This document shows positions 50,001 to 64,000 of a DNA stretch of 64,000 bases, piece by piece. The notes beneath the pieces were generated by a model. The model saw nothing but the letters and a program-made list of their open reading frames with translations, did no database searches and had not been told where the DNA came from. The DNA lies in the NCBI GenBank assembly GCA_920105625.2, contig OV050033.1, positions 88,910,280-88,974,279 of the forward strand, written 5' to 3'. This stretch comes from Clusia tigrina (taxonomy: Eukaryota > Arthropoda > Insecta > Diptera > Clusiidae). Position 1 is the stretch's first letter. Every line of letters begins with the position of its first letter. Position numbers and translations under genes: made by a program.

Positions 50001-53000
50001 TTTTACTGGAGCGTCATAAAACCTTGAAATTTTGGAACAATAAAGTACTCGAGCCTCTTGTCAATTTAAGCTATCGCTCAAAGCTATGCTACCATTGAGT
50101 CCCAAATCAAATACTGATAAAACTTCAAATGGCCCTAACTTCTATACGGTACGTCCTACAACTATCAAAGTTTGCAACATACAAATGCTTGTAACATTTT
50201 ACTGGAGCGTCATAAAACCTTGAAATTTTGTAACAATAAAGTACTCGAGCCTCCTGTCTTTTTAAGCTATCGCTCAAAGCTATGCTACCCATGAGTCCCA
50301 AATCAAACACTGATAAAACTTCAAATGGCCCTAACTTCTATACGGTACGTCCTACAACTATCAAATTTTGCAACATACAAATGCTTGTAACTTTTCACTG
50401 GAGCGTCATAAAACCTTGAAATTTTGTAACAATAAAGTACTCGAGCCTCTTTTTCAATTTAAGCTATCGCTCAAAGCTATGCTACCCTTGAGTCCCAAAT
50501 CAAACACTGATAAAACTTTAAATGGCCCTAACTTCTATACGGTACGTCCTACACCTATCAAAGTTTGCAACATACAAATGCTTGTAACTTTTTACTGGAG
50601 CGTCATAAAACCTTGAAATTTTCTAACAATAAAGTACTCGAGCCTCTTGTCAATTTAAGCTATCGCTCAAAGCTACTCTACCCTTGAGTTCCAAATCAAA
50701 CACTGATAAAACTTCAAATGGCCCTAACTTCTATACGGTACGCCCTACACCTATCAAAGTTTGCAACATACAAATGCTTGTAACTTTTTACTGGAGCGTC
50801 ATAAAACCTTGAAATTTTGGAACAATAAAGTACTCGAGCCTCTTGTCAATTTAAGCTATCGCTCAAAGCTATGCTACCATTGTGTCCCAAATCAAACACT
50901 GATAAAACTTCAAATGACCCTAACTTCTATACGGTACGTCCTACAACTATCAAAGTTTGCAACATACAAATGCTTGTAACTTTTTACTGGAGCGTCATAA
51001 AACCTTGAAATTTTGTAACAATAAAGTACTCGAGCCTCTTGTCAATTTAAGCTATCGCTCAAAGCTACTCTACCCTTGAGTTCCAAATCAAACACTGATA
51101 AAACTTCAAATGGCCCTAACTTCTATACGGTACGCCCTACACCTATCAAAGTTTGCAACATTCAAATGCTTGTAACTTTTTACTGGACATCATAAAACTT
51201 TGTAATTTTGTAAAAATAAAGTACTCGAGCCTCTTGTCAATTTAAGCTATCGCTCAAAGCTATGCTACCCATGAGTCCCAAATCAAACACTGATAAAACT
51301 TCAAATGGCCCTAACTTCTATACGGTACGTCCTACAACTATCAAATTTTGCAACATACAAATGCTTGTAACTTTTCACTGGAGCGTCATAAAACCTTGAA
51401 ATTTTGTAACATTAAAGTACTCGAGCCTCTTTTTCAATTTTAGTTATCGCTCAAAGCTATGCTACCCTTGAGTCCCAAATCAAACACTGATAAAACTTCA
51501 AATGGACCTAACTCCTATACGGTACGTCTTACACCTATCAAAGTTTGCAACATAGAAACGCTTGTAACTTTTTACTGGAGCGTCATAAAACCTTGAAATT
51601 TTGTAACAATAAAGTACTCGAGCCTCTTGTCAATTTAAGTTATCGCTCAAAGCTATGCTACCCTTGAGTCCCAAATCAAACACTGATAAAACTTCAAATG
51701 GCCCTAACTTCTATACGGTACCTCCTAAACCTATAAAAGTTTGCAACATACAAATGCTTGTAACTTTTTACTGGAGCGTCATAAAACCTTGAAATTTGGT
51801 AACAATAAAGTACTCGAGCCTCTTGTCAATTTAATCTATCGCTCAAAGCTATGCTACCCTTGAGTCCCAAATCAAACACTTGATAAAACTTCAAATGGCC
51901 CTAACTTCTATACGGTACGCCCTACACCTATCAAAGTTTGCAACATTCAAATGCTTGTAACTTTTTACTGGACATCATAAAACTTTGAAATTTTGTAACA
52001 ATAAAGTACTCGAGCCTCTTGTCAATTTAAGCTATCGCTCAAAGCTATGCTACCCATGAGTCCCAAATCAAACACTGATAAAACTTCAAATGGTCCTAAC
52101 TTCTATACGGTACGTCCTACAACTATCAAATTTTGCAACATACAAATGCTTGTAACTTTTCACTGGAGCGTCATAAAACCTTGAAATTTTGTAACAATAA
52201 AGTACTCGAGCCTCTTTTTCAATGTAAGTTATCGCTCAAGGCTATGCTACCCTTGAGTCCCAAATAAAACACTGATAAAACTTCAAGTGGCCCTAACTCC
52301 TATACGGTACGTCCTACACTTATCAAAGTTTGCAACATAGAAATACTAGTAACTTTTCACTGGAGCGTCATAAAACCTTGAAATTTTGTAACAATAAAAT
52401 ACTCGAGCCTCTTGTCAATTTAAGCTATCGCTCAAAGCTATGCTACCATTGAGTCCCAAATCAAACACTGATAAAACTTCAAATGGCCCTAACTTCTATA
52501 CGGTACGTCCTACAACTATCAAAGTTTGCAACATACAAATGCTTGTAACATTTTACTGGAGCGTCAAAAAACCTTGAAATTTTGTAACAATAAAGTACTC
52601 GAGCCTCCTGTCTTTTTAAGCTATCGCTCAAAGCTATGCTACCCATGAGTCCCAAATCAAACACTGATAAAACTTCAAATGGCCTTAACTTCTATACGGT
52701 ACCTCCTAAACCTATCAAAGTTTGCAACATACAAATGCTTGTAACTTTTTACTGGAGCGTCATAAAACCTTGAAATTTGGTAACAATAAAGTACTCGAGC
52801 CTCTTGTCAATTTAATCTATCGCTCAAAGCTATGCTACCCTTGAGTCCCAAATCAAACACTTGATAAAACTTCAAATGGCCCTAACTTCTATACGGTACG
52901 CCCTACACCTATCAAAGTTTGCAACATTCAAATGCTTGTAACTTTTTACTGGACATCATAAAACTTTGAAATTTTGTAACAATAAAGTACTCGAGCCTCT

Positions 53001-56000
53001 TGTCAATTTAAGCTATCGCTCAAAGCTATGCTACCCATGAGTCCCAAATCAAACACTGATAAAACTTCAAATGGTCCTAACTTCTATACGGTACGTCCTA
53101 CAACTATCAAGTTTTGCAACATACAAATGCTTGTAACTTTTCACTGGAGCGTCATAAAACCTTGAAATTTTGTAACAATAAAGTACTCGAGCCTCTTTTT
53201 CAATGTAAGTTATCGCTCAAGGCTATGCTACCCTTGAGTCCCAAATAAAACACTGATAAAACTTCAAGTGGCCCTAACTCCTACACGGTACGTCCTACAC
53301 TTATCAAAGTTTGCAACATAGAAATACTAGTAACTTTTCACTGGAGCGTCATAAAACCTTGAAATTTTGTAACAATAAAATACTCGAGCCTCTTGTCAAT
53401 TTAAGCTATCGCTCAAAGCTATGCTACCATTGAGTCCCAAATCAAACACTGATAAAACTTCAAATGGCCCTAACTTCTATACGGTGCGTCCTACACCTAT
53501 CAAAGTTTGCAACATACAAATGCTTGTAACTTTTTACTGGAGCGTCATAAAACCTTGAAATTTTTTAACATTAAAGTACTCGAGCCTCTTGTCAATTTAA
53601 GCTATCGCTCAAAGCTATGCTACCCATGAGTCCCAAATCAAACACTGATAAAACTTCAAATGGCCCTAACTTCTATACGGTACTTCCCACACCTATCAAA
53701 GTTTGCAACATAAAAATGCTTGTAACTTTTTACTGGAGCGTCATAAAACCTTGAAATTTTGGAACAATAAAGTACTCGAGCCTCTTGTCAATTTAAGCTA
53801 TCGCTCAAAGCTATGCTACCATTGAGTCCCAAATCAAATACTGATAAAACTTCAAATGGCCCTAACTTCTATACGGTACGTCCTACAACTATCAAAGTTT
53901 GCAACATACAAATGCTTGTAACATTTTACTGGAGCGTCATAAAACCTTGAAATTTTGTAACAATAAAGTACTCGAGCCTCCTGTCTTTTTAAGCTATCGC
54001 TCAAAGCTATGCTACCCATGAGTCCCAAATCAAACACTGATAAAACTTCAAATGGCCCTAACTTCTATACGGTACGTCCTACAACTATCAAATTTTGCAA
54101 CATACAAATGCTTGTAACTTTTCACTGGAGCGTCATAAAACCTTGAAATTTTGTAACAATAAAGTACTCGAGCCTCTTTTTCAATTTAAGCTATCGCTCA
54201 AAGCTATGCTACCCTTGAGTCCCAAATCAAACACTGATAAAACTTTAAATGGCCCTAACTTCTATACGGTACGTCCTACACCTATCAAAGTTTGCAACAT
54301 ACAAATGCTTGTAACTTTTTACTGGAGCGTCATAAAACCTTGAAATTTTCTAACAATAAAGTACTCGAGCCTCTTGTCAATTTAAGCTATCGCTCAAAGC
54401 TACTCTACCCTTGAGTTCCAAATCAAACACTGATAAAACTTCAAATGGCCCTAACTTCTATACGGTACGCCCTACACCTATCAAAGTTTGCAACATTCAA
54501 ATGCTTGTAACTTTTTACTGGACATCATAAAACTTTGTAATTTTGTAACAATAAAGTACTCGAGCCTCTTGTCAATTTAAGCTATCGCTCAAAGCTATGC
54601 TACCCATGAGTCCCAAATCAAACACTGATAAAACTTCAAATGGCCCTAACTTCTATACGGTACGTCCTACAACTATCAAATTTTGCAACATACAAATGCT
54701 TGTAACTTTTCACTGGAGCGTCATAAAACCTTGAAATTTTGTAACATTAAAGTACTCGAGCCTCTTTTTCAATTTTAGTTATCGCTCAAAGCTATGCTAC
54801 CCTTGAGTCCCAAATCAAACACTGATAAAACTTCAAATGGACCTAACTCCTATGCGGTACGTCTTACACCTATCAAAGTTTGCAACATAGAAACGCTTGT
54901 AACTTTTTACTGGAGCGTCATAAAACCTTGAAATTTTGTAACAATAAAGTACTCGAGCCTCTTGTCAATTTAAGTTATCGCTCAAAGCTATGCTACCCTT
55001 GAGTCCCAAATCAAACACTGATAAAACTTCAAATGGCCCTAACTTCTATACGGTACCTCCTAAACCTATAAAAGTTTGCAACATACAAATGCTTGCAACT
55101 TTTTACTGGAGCGTCATAAAACCTTGAAATTTGGTAACAATAAAATACTCGAGCCTCTTGTCAATTTAATCTATCGCTCAAAGCTATGCTACCCTTGAGT
55201 CCCAAATCAAACACTTGATAAAACTTCAAATGGCCCTAACTTCTATACGGTACGCCCTACACCTATCAAAGTTTGCAACATTCAAATGCTTGTAACTTTT
55301 TACTGGACATCATAAAACTTTGAAATTTTGTAACAATAAAGTACTCGAGCCTCTTGTCAATTTAAGCTATCGCTCAAAGCTATGCTACCCATGAGTCCCA
55401 AATCAAACACTGATAAAACTTCAAATGGCCCTAACTTCTATACGGTACGTCCTACAACTATCAAATTTTGCAACATACAAATGCTTGTAACTTTTCACTG
55501 GAGCGTCATAAAACCTTGAAATTTTGTAACAATAAAGTACTCGAGCCTCTTTTTCAATTTAAGTTATCGCTCAAGGCTATGCTACCCTTGAGTCCCAAAT
55601 AAAACACTGATAAAACTTCAAGTGGCCCTAACTCCTATACGGTACGTCCTACACTTATCAAAGTTTGCAACATAGAAATACTAGTAACTTTTCACTGGAG
55701 CGTCATAAAACCTTGAAATTTTGTAACAATAAAATACTCGAGCCTCTTGTCAATTTAAGCTATCGCTCAAAGCTATGCTACCCTTGAGTCCCAAATCAAA
55801 CACTGATAAAACTTCAAATGGCCCTAACTTCTATACGGTGCGTCCTACACCTATCAAAGTTTGCAACATACAAATGCTTGTAACTTTTTACTGGAGCGTC
55901 ATAAAACCTTGAAATTTTTTAACATTAAAGTACTCGAGCCTCTTGTCAATTTAAGCTATCGCTCAAAGCTATGCTACCCATGAGTCCCAAATCAAACACT

Positions 56001-56205
56001 GATAAAACTTCAAATGGCCCTAACTTCTATACGGTACTTCCCACACCTATCAAAGTTTGCAACATAAAAATGCTTGTAACTTTTTACTGGAGCGTCATAA
56101 AACCTTGAAATTTTGGAACAATAAAGTACTCGAGCCTCTTGTCAATTTAAGCTATCGCTCAAAGCTATGCTACCATTGAGTACCAAATCAAATACTGATA
56201 AAACT
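47034..56205 (+). repeat. 3727-bp (19-monomer) HOR: two copies plus a shortened third
   Basis: Copies run 47034-50760 and 50761-54487. Matching pairs include frames at 48752/52479 and 50125/53852, and the variant 'cttcaaatgaccc' near 47180 and 50907. Each 19-mer contains a step of 1373 and a step of 2354 bp between marker monomers, so it is a compound of the 7-mer and 12-mer units. After 54488 a third copy continues from a point two monomers further into the unit (offset 3335 bp) and is then rearranged. Confidence 0.85.
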
Positions 56206-59200
56206 TCAAATGGCCCTAACTTCTATACGGTACGTCCTACAACTATCAAAGTTTGCAACATACAAATGCTTGTTACATTTTACTGGAGCGTCATAAAACC
56301 TTGAAATTTTGTAACAATAAAGTACTCGAGCCTCTTGTCTTTTTAAGCTATCGCTCAAAGCTATGCTACCCATGAGTCCCAAATCAAACACTGATAAAAC
56401 TTCAAATGGCCTTAACTTCTATACGGTACCTCCTAAACCTATCAAAGTTTGCAACATACAAATGCTTGTAACTTTTTACTGGAGCGTCATAAAATCTTGA
56501 AATTTGGTAACAATAAAGTACTCGAGCCTCTTGTCAATTTAATCTATCGCTCAAAGCTATGCTACCCTTGAGTCCCAAATCAAACACTTGATAAAACTTC
56601 AAATGGCCCTAACTTCTATACGGTACGCGCTACACCTATCAAAGTTTGCAACATTCAAATGCTTGTAACTTTTTACTGGACATCATAAAACTTTGAAATT
56701 TTGTAACAATAAAGTACTCGAGCCTCTTGTCAATTTAAGCTATCGCTCAAAGCTATGCTACCCATGAGTCCCAAATCAAACACTGATAAAACTTCAAATG
56801 GCCCTAACTTCTATACGGTACGTCCTACAACTATCAAATTTTGCAACATACAAATGCTTGTAACTTTTCACTGGAGCGTCATAAAACCTTGAAATTTTGT
56901 AACAATAAAGTACTCGAGCCTCTTTTTCAATTTAAGTTATCGCTCAAGGCTATGCTACCCTTGAGTCCCAAATAAAACACTGATAAAACTTTAAGTGGCC
57001 CTAACTCCTATACGGTACGTCCTACACTTATCAAAGTTTGCAACACAGAAATACTAGTAACTTTTCACTGGAGCGTCATAAAACCTTGAAATTTTGTAAC
57101 AATAAAATACTCGAGCCTCTTGTCAATTTAAGCTATCGCTCAAAGCTATTGAGTCCCAAATCAAACACTGATAAAACTTCAAATGGCCCTAACTTCTATA
57201 CGGTGCGTCCTACACCTATCAAAGTTTGCAACATACAAATGCTTGTAACTTTTTACTGGAGCGTCATAAAACCTTGAAATTTTTTAACATTAAAGTACTC
57301 GAGCCTCTTGTCAATTTAAGCTATCGCTCAAAGCTATGCTACCCAAATCAAACACTGATAAAACTTCAAATGGCCCTAACTTCTATACGGTACTTCCCAC
57401 ACCTATCAAAGTTTGCAACATAAAAATGCTTGTAACTTTTTACTGGAGCGTCATAAAACCTTGAAATTTTGGAACAATAAAGTACTCGAGCCTCTTGTCA
57501 ATTTAAGCTATCGCTCAAAGCTATGCTACCATTGAGTCCCAAATCAAATACTGATAAAACTTCAAATGGCCCTAACTTCTATACGGTACGTCCTACAACT
57601 ATCAAAGTTTGCAACATACAAATGCTTGTAACATTTTACTGGAGCGTCATAAAACCTTGAAATTTTGTAACAATAAAGTACTCGAGCCTCCTGTCTTTTT
57701 AAGCTATCGCTCAAAGCTATGCTACCCATGAGTCCCAAATCAAACACTGATAAAACTTCAAATGGCCCTAACTTCTATACGGTACGTCCTACAACTATCA
57801 AATTTTGCAACATACAAATGCTTGTAACTTTTCACTGGAGCGTCATAAAACCTTGAAATTTTGTAACAATAAAGTACTCGAGCCTCTTTTTCAATTTAAG
57901 CTATCGCTCAAAGCTATGCTACCCTTGAGTCCCAAATCAAACACTGATAAAACTTTAAATGGCCCTAACTTCTATACGGTACGTCCTACACCTATCAAAG
58001 TTTGCAACATACAAATGCTTGTAACTTTTTACTGGAGCGTCATAAAACCTTGAAATTTTTTAACATTAAAGTACTCGAGCCTCTTGTCAATTTAAGCTAT
58101 CGCTCAAAGCTATGCTACCCATGAGTCCCAAATCAAACACTGATAAAACTTCAAATGGCCCTAACTTCTATACGGTACTTCCCACACCTATCAAAGTTTG
58201 CAACATAAAAATGCTTGTAACTTTTTACTGGAGCGTCATAAAACCTTGAAATTTTGGAACAATAAAGTACTCGAGCCTCTTGTCAATTTAAGCTATCGCT
58301 CAAAGCTATGCTACCATTGAGTACCAAATCAAATACTGATAAAACTTCAAATGGCCCTAACTTCTATACGGTACGTCCTACAACTATCAAAGTTTGCAAC
58401 ATACAAATGCTTGTTACATTTTACTGGAGCGTCATAAAACCTTGAAATTTTGTAACAATAAAGTACTCGAGCCTCCTGTCTTTTTAAGCTATCGCTCAAA
58501 GCTATGCTACCCATGAGTCCCAAATCAAACACTGATAAAACTTCAAATGGCCTTAACTTCTATACGGTACCTCCTAAACCTATCAAAGTTTGCAACATAC
58601 AAATGCTTGTAACTTTTTACTGGAGCGTCATAAAATCTTGAAATTTGGTAACAATAAAGTACTCGAGCCTCTTGTCAATTTAATCTATCGCTCAAAGCTA
58701 TGCTACCCTTGAGTCCCAAATCAAACACTTGATAAAACTTCAAATGGCCCTAACTTCTATACGGTACGCGCTACACCTATCAAAGTTTGCAACATTCAAA
58801 TGCTTGTAACTTTTTACTGGACATCATAAAACTTTGAAATTTTGTAACAATAAAGTACTCGAGCCTCTTGTCAATTTAAGCTATCGCTCAAAGCTATGCT
58901 ACCCATGAGTCCCAAATCAAACACTGATAAAACTTCAAATGGCCCTAACTTCTATACGGTACGTCCTACAACTATCAAATTTTGCAACATACAAATGCTT
59001 GTAACTTTTCACTGGAGCGTCATAAAACCTTGAAATTTTGTAACAATAAAGTACTCGAGCCTCTTTTTCAATTTAAGTTATCGCTCAAGGCTATGCTACC
59101 CTTGAGTCCCAAATAAAACACTGATAAAACTTTAAGTGGCCCTAACTCCTATACGGTACGTCCTACACTTATCAAAGTTTGCAACACAGAAATACTAGTA

Positions 59201-62200
59201 ACTTTTCACTGGAGCGTCATAAAACCTTGAAATTTTGTAACAATAAAATACTCGAGCCTCTTGTCAATTTAAGCTATCGCTCAAAGCTATTGAGTCCCAA
59301 ATCAAACACTGATAAAACTTCAAATGGCCCTAACTTCTATACGGTGCGTCCTACACCTATCAAAGTTTGCAACATACAAATGCTTGTAACTTTTTACTGG
59401 AGCGTCATAAAACCTTGAAATTTTTTAACATTAAAGTACTCGAGCCTCTTGTCAATTTAAGCTATCGCTCAAAGCTATGCTACCCAAATCAAACACTGAT
59501 AAAACTTCAAATGGCCGTAACTTCTATACGGTACTTCCCACACCTATCAAAGTTTGCAACATAAAAATGCTTGTAACTTTTTACTGGAGCGTCATAAAAC
59601 CTTGAAATTTTGGAACAATAAAGTACTCGAGCCTCTTGTCAATTTAAGCTATCGCTCAAAGCTATGCTACCATTGAGTCCCAAATCAAATACTGATAAAA
59701 CTTCAAATGGCCCTAACTTCTATACGGTACGTCCTACAACTATCAAAGTTTGCAACATACAAATGCTTGTAACATTTTACTGGAGCGTCATAAAACCTTG
59801 AAATTTTGTAACAATAAAGTACTCGAGCCTCCTGTCTTTTTAAGCTATCGCTCAAAGCTATGCTACCCATGAGTCCCAAATCAAACACTGATAAAACTTC
59901 AAATGGCCCTAACTTCTATACGGTACGTCCTACAACTATCAAATTTTGCAACATACAAATGCTTGTAACTTTTCACTGGAGCGTCATAAAACCTTGAAAT
60001 TTTGTAACAATAAAGTACTCGAGCCTCTTTTTCAATTTAAGCTATCGCTCAAAGCTATGCTACCCTTGAGTCCCAAATCAAACACTGATAAAACTTTAAA
60101 TGGCCCTAACTTCTATACGGTACGTCCTACACCTATCAAAGTTTGCAACATACAAATGCTTGTAACTTTTTACTGGAGCGTCATAAAACCTTGAAATTTT
60201 CTAACAATAAAGTACTCGAGCCTCTTGTCAATTTAAGCTATCGCTCAAAGCTACTCTACCCTTGAGTTCCAAATCAAACACTGATAAAACTTCAAATGGC
60301 CCTAACTTCTATACGGTACGCCCTACACCTATCAAAGTTTGCAACATTCAAATGCTTGTAACTTTTTACTGGACATCATAAAACTTTGTAATTTTGTAAC
60401 AATAAAGTACTCGAGCCTCTTGTCAATTTAAGCTATCGCTCAAAGCTATGCTACCCATGAGTCCCAAATCAAACACTGATAAAACTTCAAATGGCCCTAA
60501 CTTCTATACGGTACGTCCTACAACTATCAAATTTTGCAACATACAAATGCTTGTAACTTTTCACTGGAGCGTCATAAAACCTTGAAATTTTTTAACATTA
60601 AAGTACTCGAGCCTCTTGTCAATTTAAGCTATCGCTCAAAGCTATGCTACCCAAATCAAACACTGATAAAACTTCAAATGGCCCTAACTTCTATACGGTA
60701 CTTCCCACACCTATCAAAGTTTGCAACATAAAAATGCTTGTAACTTTTTACTGGAGCGTCATAAAACCTTGAAATTTTGGAACAATAAAGTACTCGAGCC
60801 TCTTGTCAATTTAAGCTATCGCTCAAAGCTATGCTACCATTGAGTCCCAAATCAAATACTGATAAAACTTCAAATGGCCCTAACTTCTATACGGTACGTC
60901 CTTCAACTATCAAAGTTTGCAACATACAAATGCTTGTAACATTTTACTGGAGCGTCATAAAACCTTGAAATTTTGTAACAATAAAGTACTCGAGCCTCCT
61001 GTCTTTTTAAGCTATCGCTCAAAGCTATGCTACCCATGAGTCCCAAATCAAACACTGATAAAACTTCAAATGGCCCTAACTTCTATACGGTACGTCCTAC
61101 AACTATCAAATTTTGCAACATACAAATGCTTGTAACTTTTCACTGGAGCGTCATAAAACCTTGAAATTTTGTAACAATAAAGTACTCGAGCCTCTTTTTC
61201 AATTTAAGCTATCGCTCAAAGCTATGCTACCCTTGAGTCCCAAATCAAACACTGATAAAACTTTAAATGGCCCTAACTTCTATACGGTACGTCCTACACC
61301 TATCAAAGTTTGCAACATACAAATGCTTGTAACTTTTTACTGGAGCGTCATAAAACCTTGAAATTTTCTAACAATAAAGTACTCGAGCCTCTTGTCAATT
61401 TAAGCTATCGCTCAAAGCTACTCTACCCTTGAGTTCCAAATCAAACACTGATAAAACTTCAAATGGCCCTAACTTCTATACGGTACGCCCTACACCTATC
61501 AAAGTTTGCAACATTCAAATGCTTGTAACTTTTTACTGGACATCATAAAACTTTGTAATTTTGTAACAATAAAGTACTCGAGCCTCTTGTCAATTTAAGC
61601 TATCGCTCAAAGCTATGCTACCCATGAGTCCCAAATCAAACACTGATAAAACTTCAAATGGCCCTAACTTCTATACGGTACGTCCTACAACTATCAAATT
61701 TTGCAACATACAAATGCTTGTAACTTTTCACTGGAGCGTCATAAAACCTTGAAATTTTGTAACATTAAAGTACTCGAGCCTCTTTTTCAATTTTAGTTAT
61801 CGCTCAAAGCTATGCTACCCTTGAGTCCCAAATCAAACACTGATAAAACTTCAAATGGACCTAACTCCTATACGGTACGTCCTACACCTATCAAAGTTTG
61901 CAACATAGAAACGCTTGTAACTTTTTACTGGAGCGTCATAAAACCTTGAAATTTTGTAACAATAAAGTACTCGAGCCTCTTGTCAATTTAAGTTATCGCT
62001 CAAAGCTATGCTACCCTTGAGTCCCAAATCAAACACTGATAAAACTTCAAATGGCCCTAACTTCTATACGGTACCTCCTAAACCTATAAAAGTTTGCAAC
62101 ATACAAATGCTTGTAACTTTTTACTGGAGCGTCATAAAACCTTGAAATTTGGTAACAATAAAGTACTCGAGCCTCTTGTCAATTTAATCTATCGCTCAAA

Positions 62201-64000
62201 GCTATGCTACCCTTGAGTCCCAAATCAAACACTTGATAAAACTTCAAATGGCCCTAACTTCTATACGGTACGCCCTACACCTATCAAAGTTTGCAACATT
62301 CAAATGCTTGTAACTTTTTACTGGACATCATAAAACTTTGAAATTTTGTAACAATAAAGTACTCGAGCCTCTTGTCAATTTAAGCTATCGCTCAAAGCTA
62401 TGCTACCCATGAGTCCCAAATCAAACACTGATAAAACTTCAAATGGCCCTAACTTCTATACGGTACTTCCCACACCTATCAAAGTTTGCAACATAAAAAT
62501 GCTTGTAACTTTTTACTGGAGCGTCATAAAACCTTGAAATTTTGGAACAATAAAGTACTCGAGCCTCTTGTCAATTTAAGCTATCGCTCAAAGCTATGCT
62601 ACCATTGAGTACCAAATCAAATACTGATAAAACTTCAAATGGCCCTAACTTCTATACGGTACGTCCTACAACTATCAAAGTTTGCAACATACAAATGCTT
62701 GTTACATTTTACTGGAGCGTCATAAAACCTTGAAATTTTGTAACAATAAAGTACTCGAGCCTCCTGTCTTTTTAAGCTATCGCTCAAAGCTATGCTACCC
62801 ACGAGTCCCAAATCAAACACTGATAAAACTTCAAATGGCCTTAACTTCTATACGGTACCTCCTAAACCTATCAAAGTTTGCAACATACAAATGCTTGTAA
62901 CTTTTTACTGGAGCGTCATAAAATCTTGAAATTTGGTAACAATAAAGTACTCGAGCCTCTTGTCAATTTAATCTATCGCTCAAAGCTATGCTACCCTTGA
63001 GTCCCAAATCAAACACTTGATAAAACTTCAAATGGCCCTAACTTCTATACGGTACGCGCTACACCTATCAAAGTTTGCAACATTCAAATGCTTGTAACTT
63101 TTTACTGGACATCATAAAACTTTGAAATTTTGTAACAATAAAGTACTCGAGCCTCTTGTCAATTTAAGCTATCGCTCAAAGCTATGCTACCCATGAGTCC
63201 CAAATCAAACACTGATAAAACTTCAAATGGCCCTAACTTCTATACGGTACGTCCTACAACTATCAAATTTTGCAACATACAAATGCTTGTAACTTTTCAC
63301 TGGAGCGTCATAAAACCTTGAAATTTTGTAACAATAAAGTACTCGAGCCTCTTTTTCAATTTAAGTTATCGCTCAAGGCTATGCTACCCTTGAGTCCCAA
63401 ATAAAACACTGATAAAACTTCAAGTGGCCCTAACTCCTATACGGTACGTCCTACACTTATCAAAGTTTGCAACACAGAAATACTAGTAACTTTTCACTGG
63501 AGCGTCATAAAACCTTGAAATTTTGTAACAATAAAATACTCGAGCCTCTTGTCAATTTAAGCTATCGCTCAAAGCTATTGAGTCCCAAATCAAACACTGA
63601 TAAAACTTCAAATGGCCCTAACTTCTATACGGTGCGTCCTACACCTATCAAAGTTTGCAACATACAAATGCTTGTAACTTTTTACTGGAGCGTCATAAAA
63701 CCTTGAAATTTTTTAACATTAAAGTACTCGAGCCTCTTGTCAATTTAAGCTATCGCTCAAAGCTATGCTACCCAAATCAAACACTGATAAAACTTCAAAT
63801 GGCCCTAACTTCTATACGGTACTTCCCACACCTATCAAAGTTTGCAACATAAAAATGCTTGTAACTTTTTACTGGAGCGTCATAAAACCTTGAAATTTTG
63901 GAACAATAAAGTACTCGAGCCTCTTGTCAATTTAAGCTATCGCTCAAAGCTATGCTACCATTGAGTCCCAAATCAAATACTGATAAAACTTCAAATGGCC
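56206..64000 (+). repeat. 2141-bp HOR marked by two small deletions
   Basis: Frames at 56206/58347, 57038/59179, 57226/59367, 57562/59703 and 57805/59946 are all 2141 bp apart. A further related copy starts near 62635 and runs off the window. One monomer lost 8 bp (joining 'agctat' to 'tgagtccc') near 57150, 59290 and 63578. The next lost 9 bp ('ctacccaaatc') near 57341, 59482, 60650 and 63770. These deletions explain why the unit is 2141 rather than about 2158 bp. The 1167-bp spacing of 59367/60534 and 59946/61113 shows an extra partial duplication. Confidence 0.85.

Larger units (their letters stand above)
10703..64000 (+). repeat. Satellite array, right part (whole span)
   Basis: About 272 further 196-bp monomers in the same orientation and phase as the left part. 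There are no inversions and no other interspersed element, and the array runs off the end of the window. All open frames within it are repeat by-products: the recurring 82-codon + strand frames begin at TTG, and the 61-codon - strand frames begin at GTG. The sub-blocks below describe its internal organisation; their edges are approximate because they were placed from shared variants by eye. Confidence 0.97.

Noticed and set aside
1..64000. CRISPR-like or LTR-type direct repeats
   Set aside because: Repeats are contiguous 196-bp units without unique spacers, and no long terminal repeats flank the inserted element.

Overview
The window is eukaryotic heterochromatin. It is one long head-to-tail satellite array of about 196-bp AT-rich monomers, roughly 297 copies, running off both ends. 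It is interrupted once by a complete non-LTR retrotransposon of about 5.76 kb. The retrotransposon has a DUF4780-like ORF1 and an ORF2 with APE endonuclease, reverse transcriptase and RNase H, which points to an arthropod, most likely an insect. It looks like the I group, and a LOA-like clade fits best. I cannot name the species. There is no cellular gene, tRNA, rRNA or CRISPR array in the window.

Layout. Positions 1-4945: satellite. 4946-10702: retrotransposon on the + strand, flanked by an 11-bp target-site duplication (4935-4945 and 10703-10713). 10703-64000: satellite again, in the same phase and orientation. The array is organised in several local higher-order repeats (HORs). Periods near 1.77 and 1.96 kb are found on both sides of the insertion. 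A 7-monomer 1373-bp period and a 12-monomer 2354-bp period occupy about 17-38 kb. A 2159-bp duplication lies at about 40.8-45.1 kb, a 19-monomer 3727-bp duplication at about 47.0-54.5 kb, and a 2141-bp HOR marked by two small deletions occupies 56.2 kb to the end.

The retrotransposon reads as one working unit. Its first 109 nt can be folded by hand into the nested double pseudoknot of the HDV-like self-cleaving ribozyme family. P1 starts at the first base of the element, so cleavage would create the mature 5' end from a read-through transcript. A structured leader of about 460 nt follows, then ORF1 (RNA-binding Gag-like protein). Its stop codon overlaps the ORF2 start in TAATG, the arrangement used for termination-reinitiation coupling. 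ORF2 is uninterrupted and keeps all visible catalytic residues. A very short 3' UTR ends in (TAA)n, which blends into a TAA at the target site.

The most interesting points are the 5'-terminal ribozyme, a hairpin just downstream that would compete with ribozyme stem P2, the apparently intact and young insertion inside a satellite, and the multi-level HOR architecture of the array.
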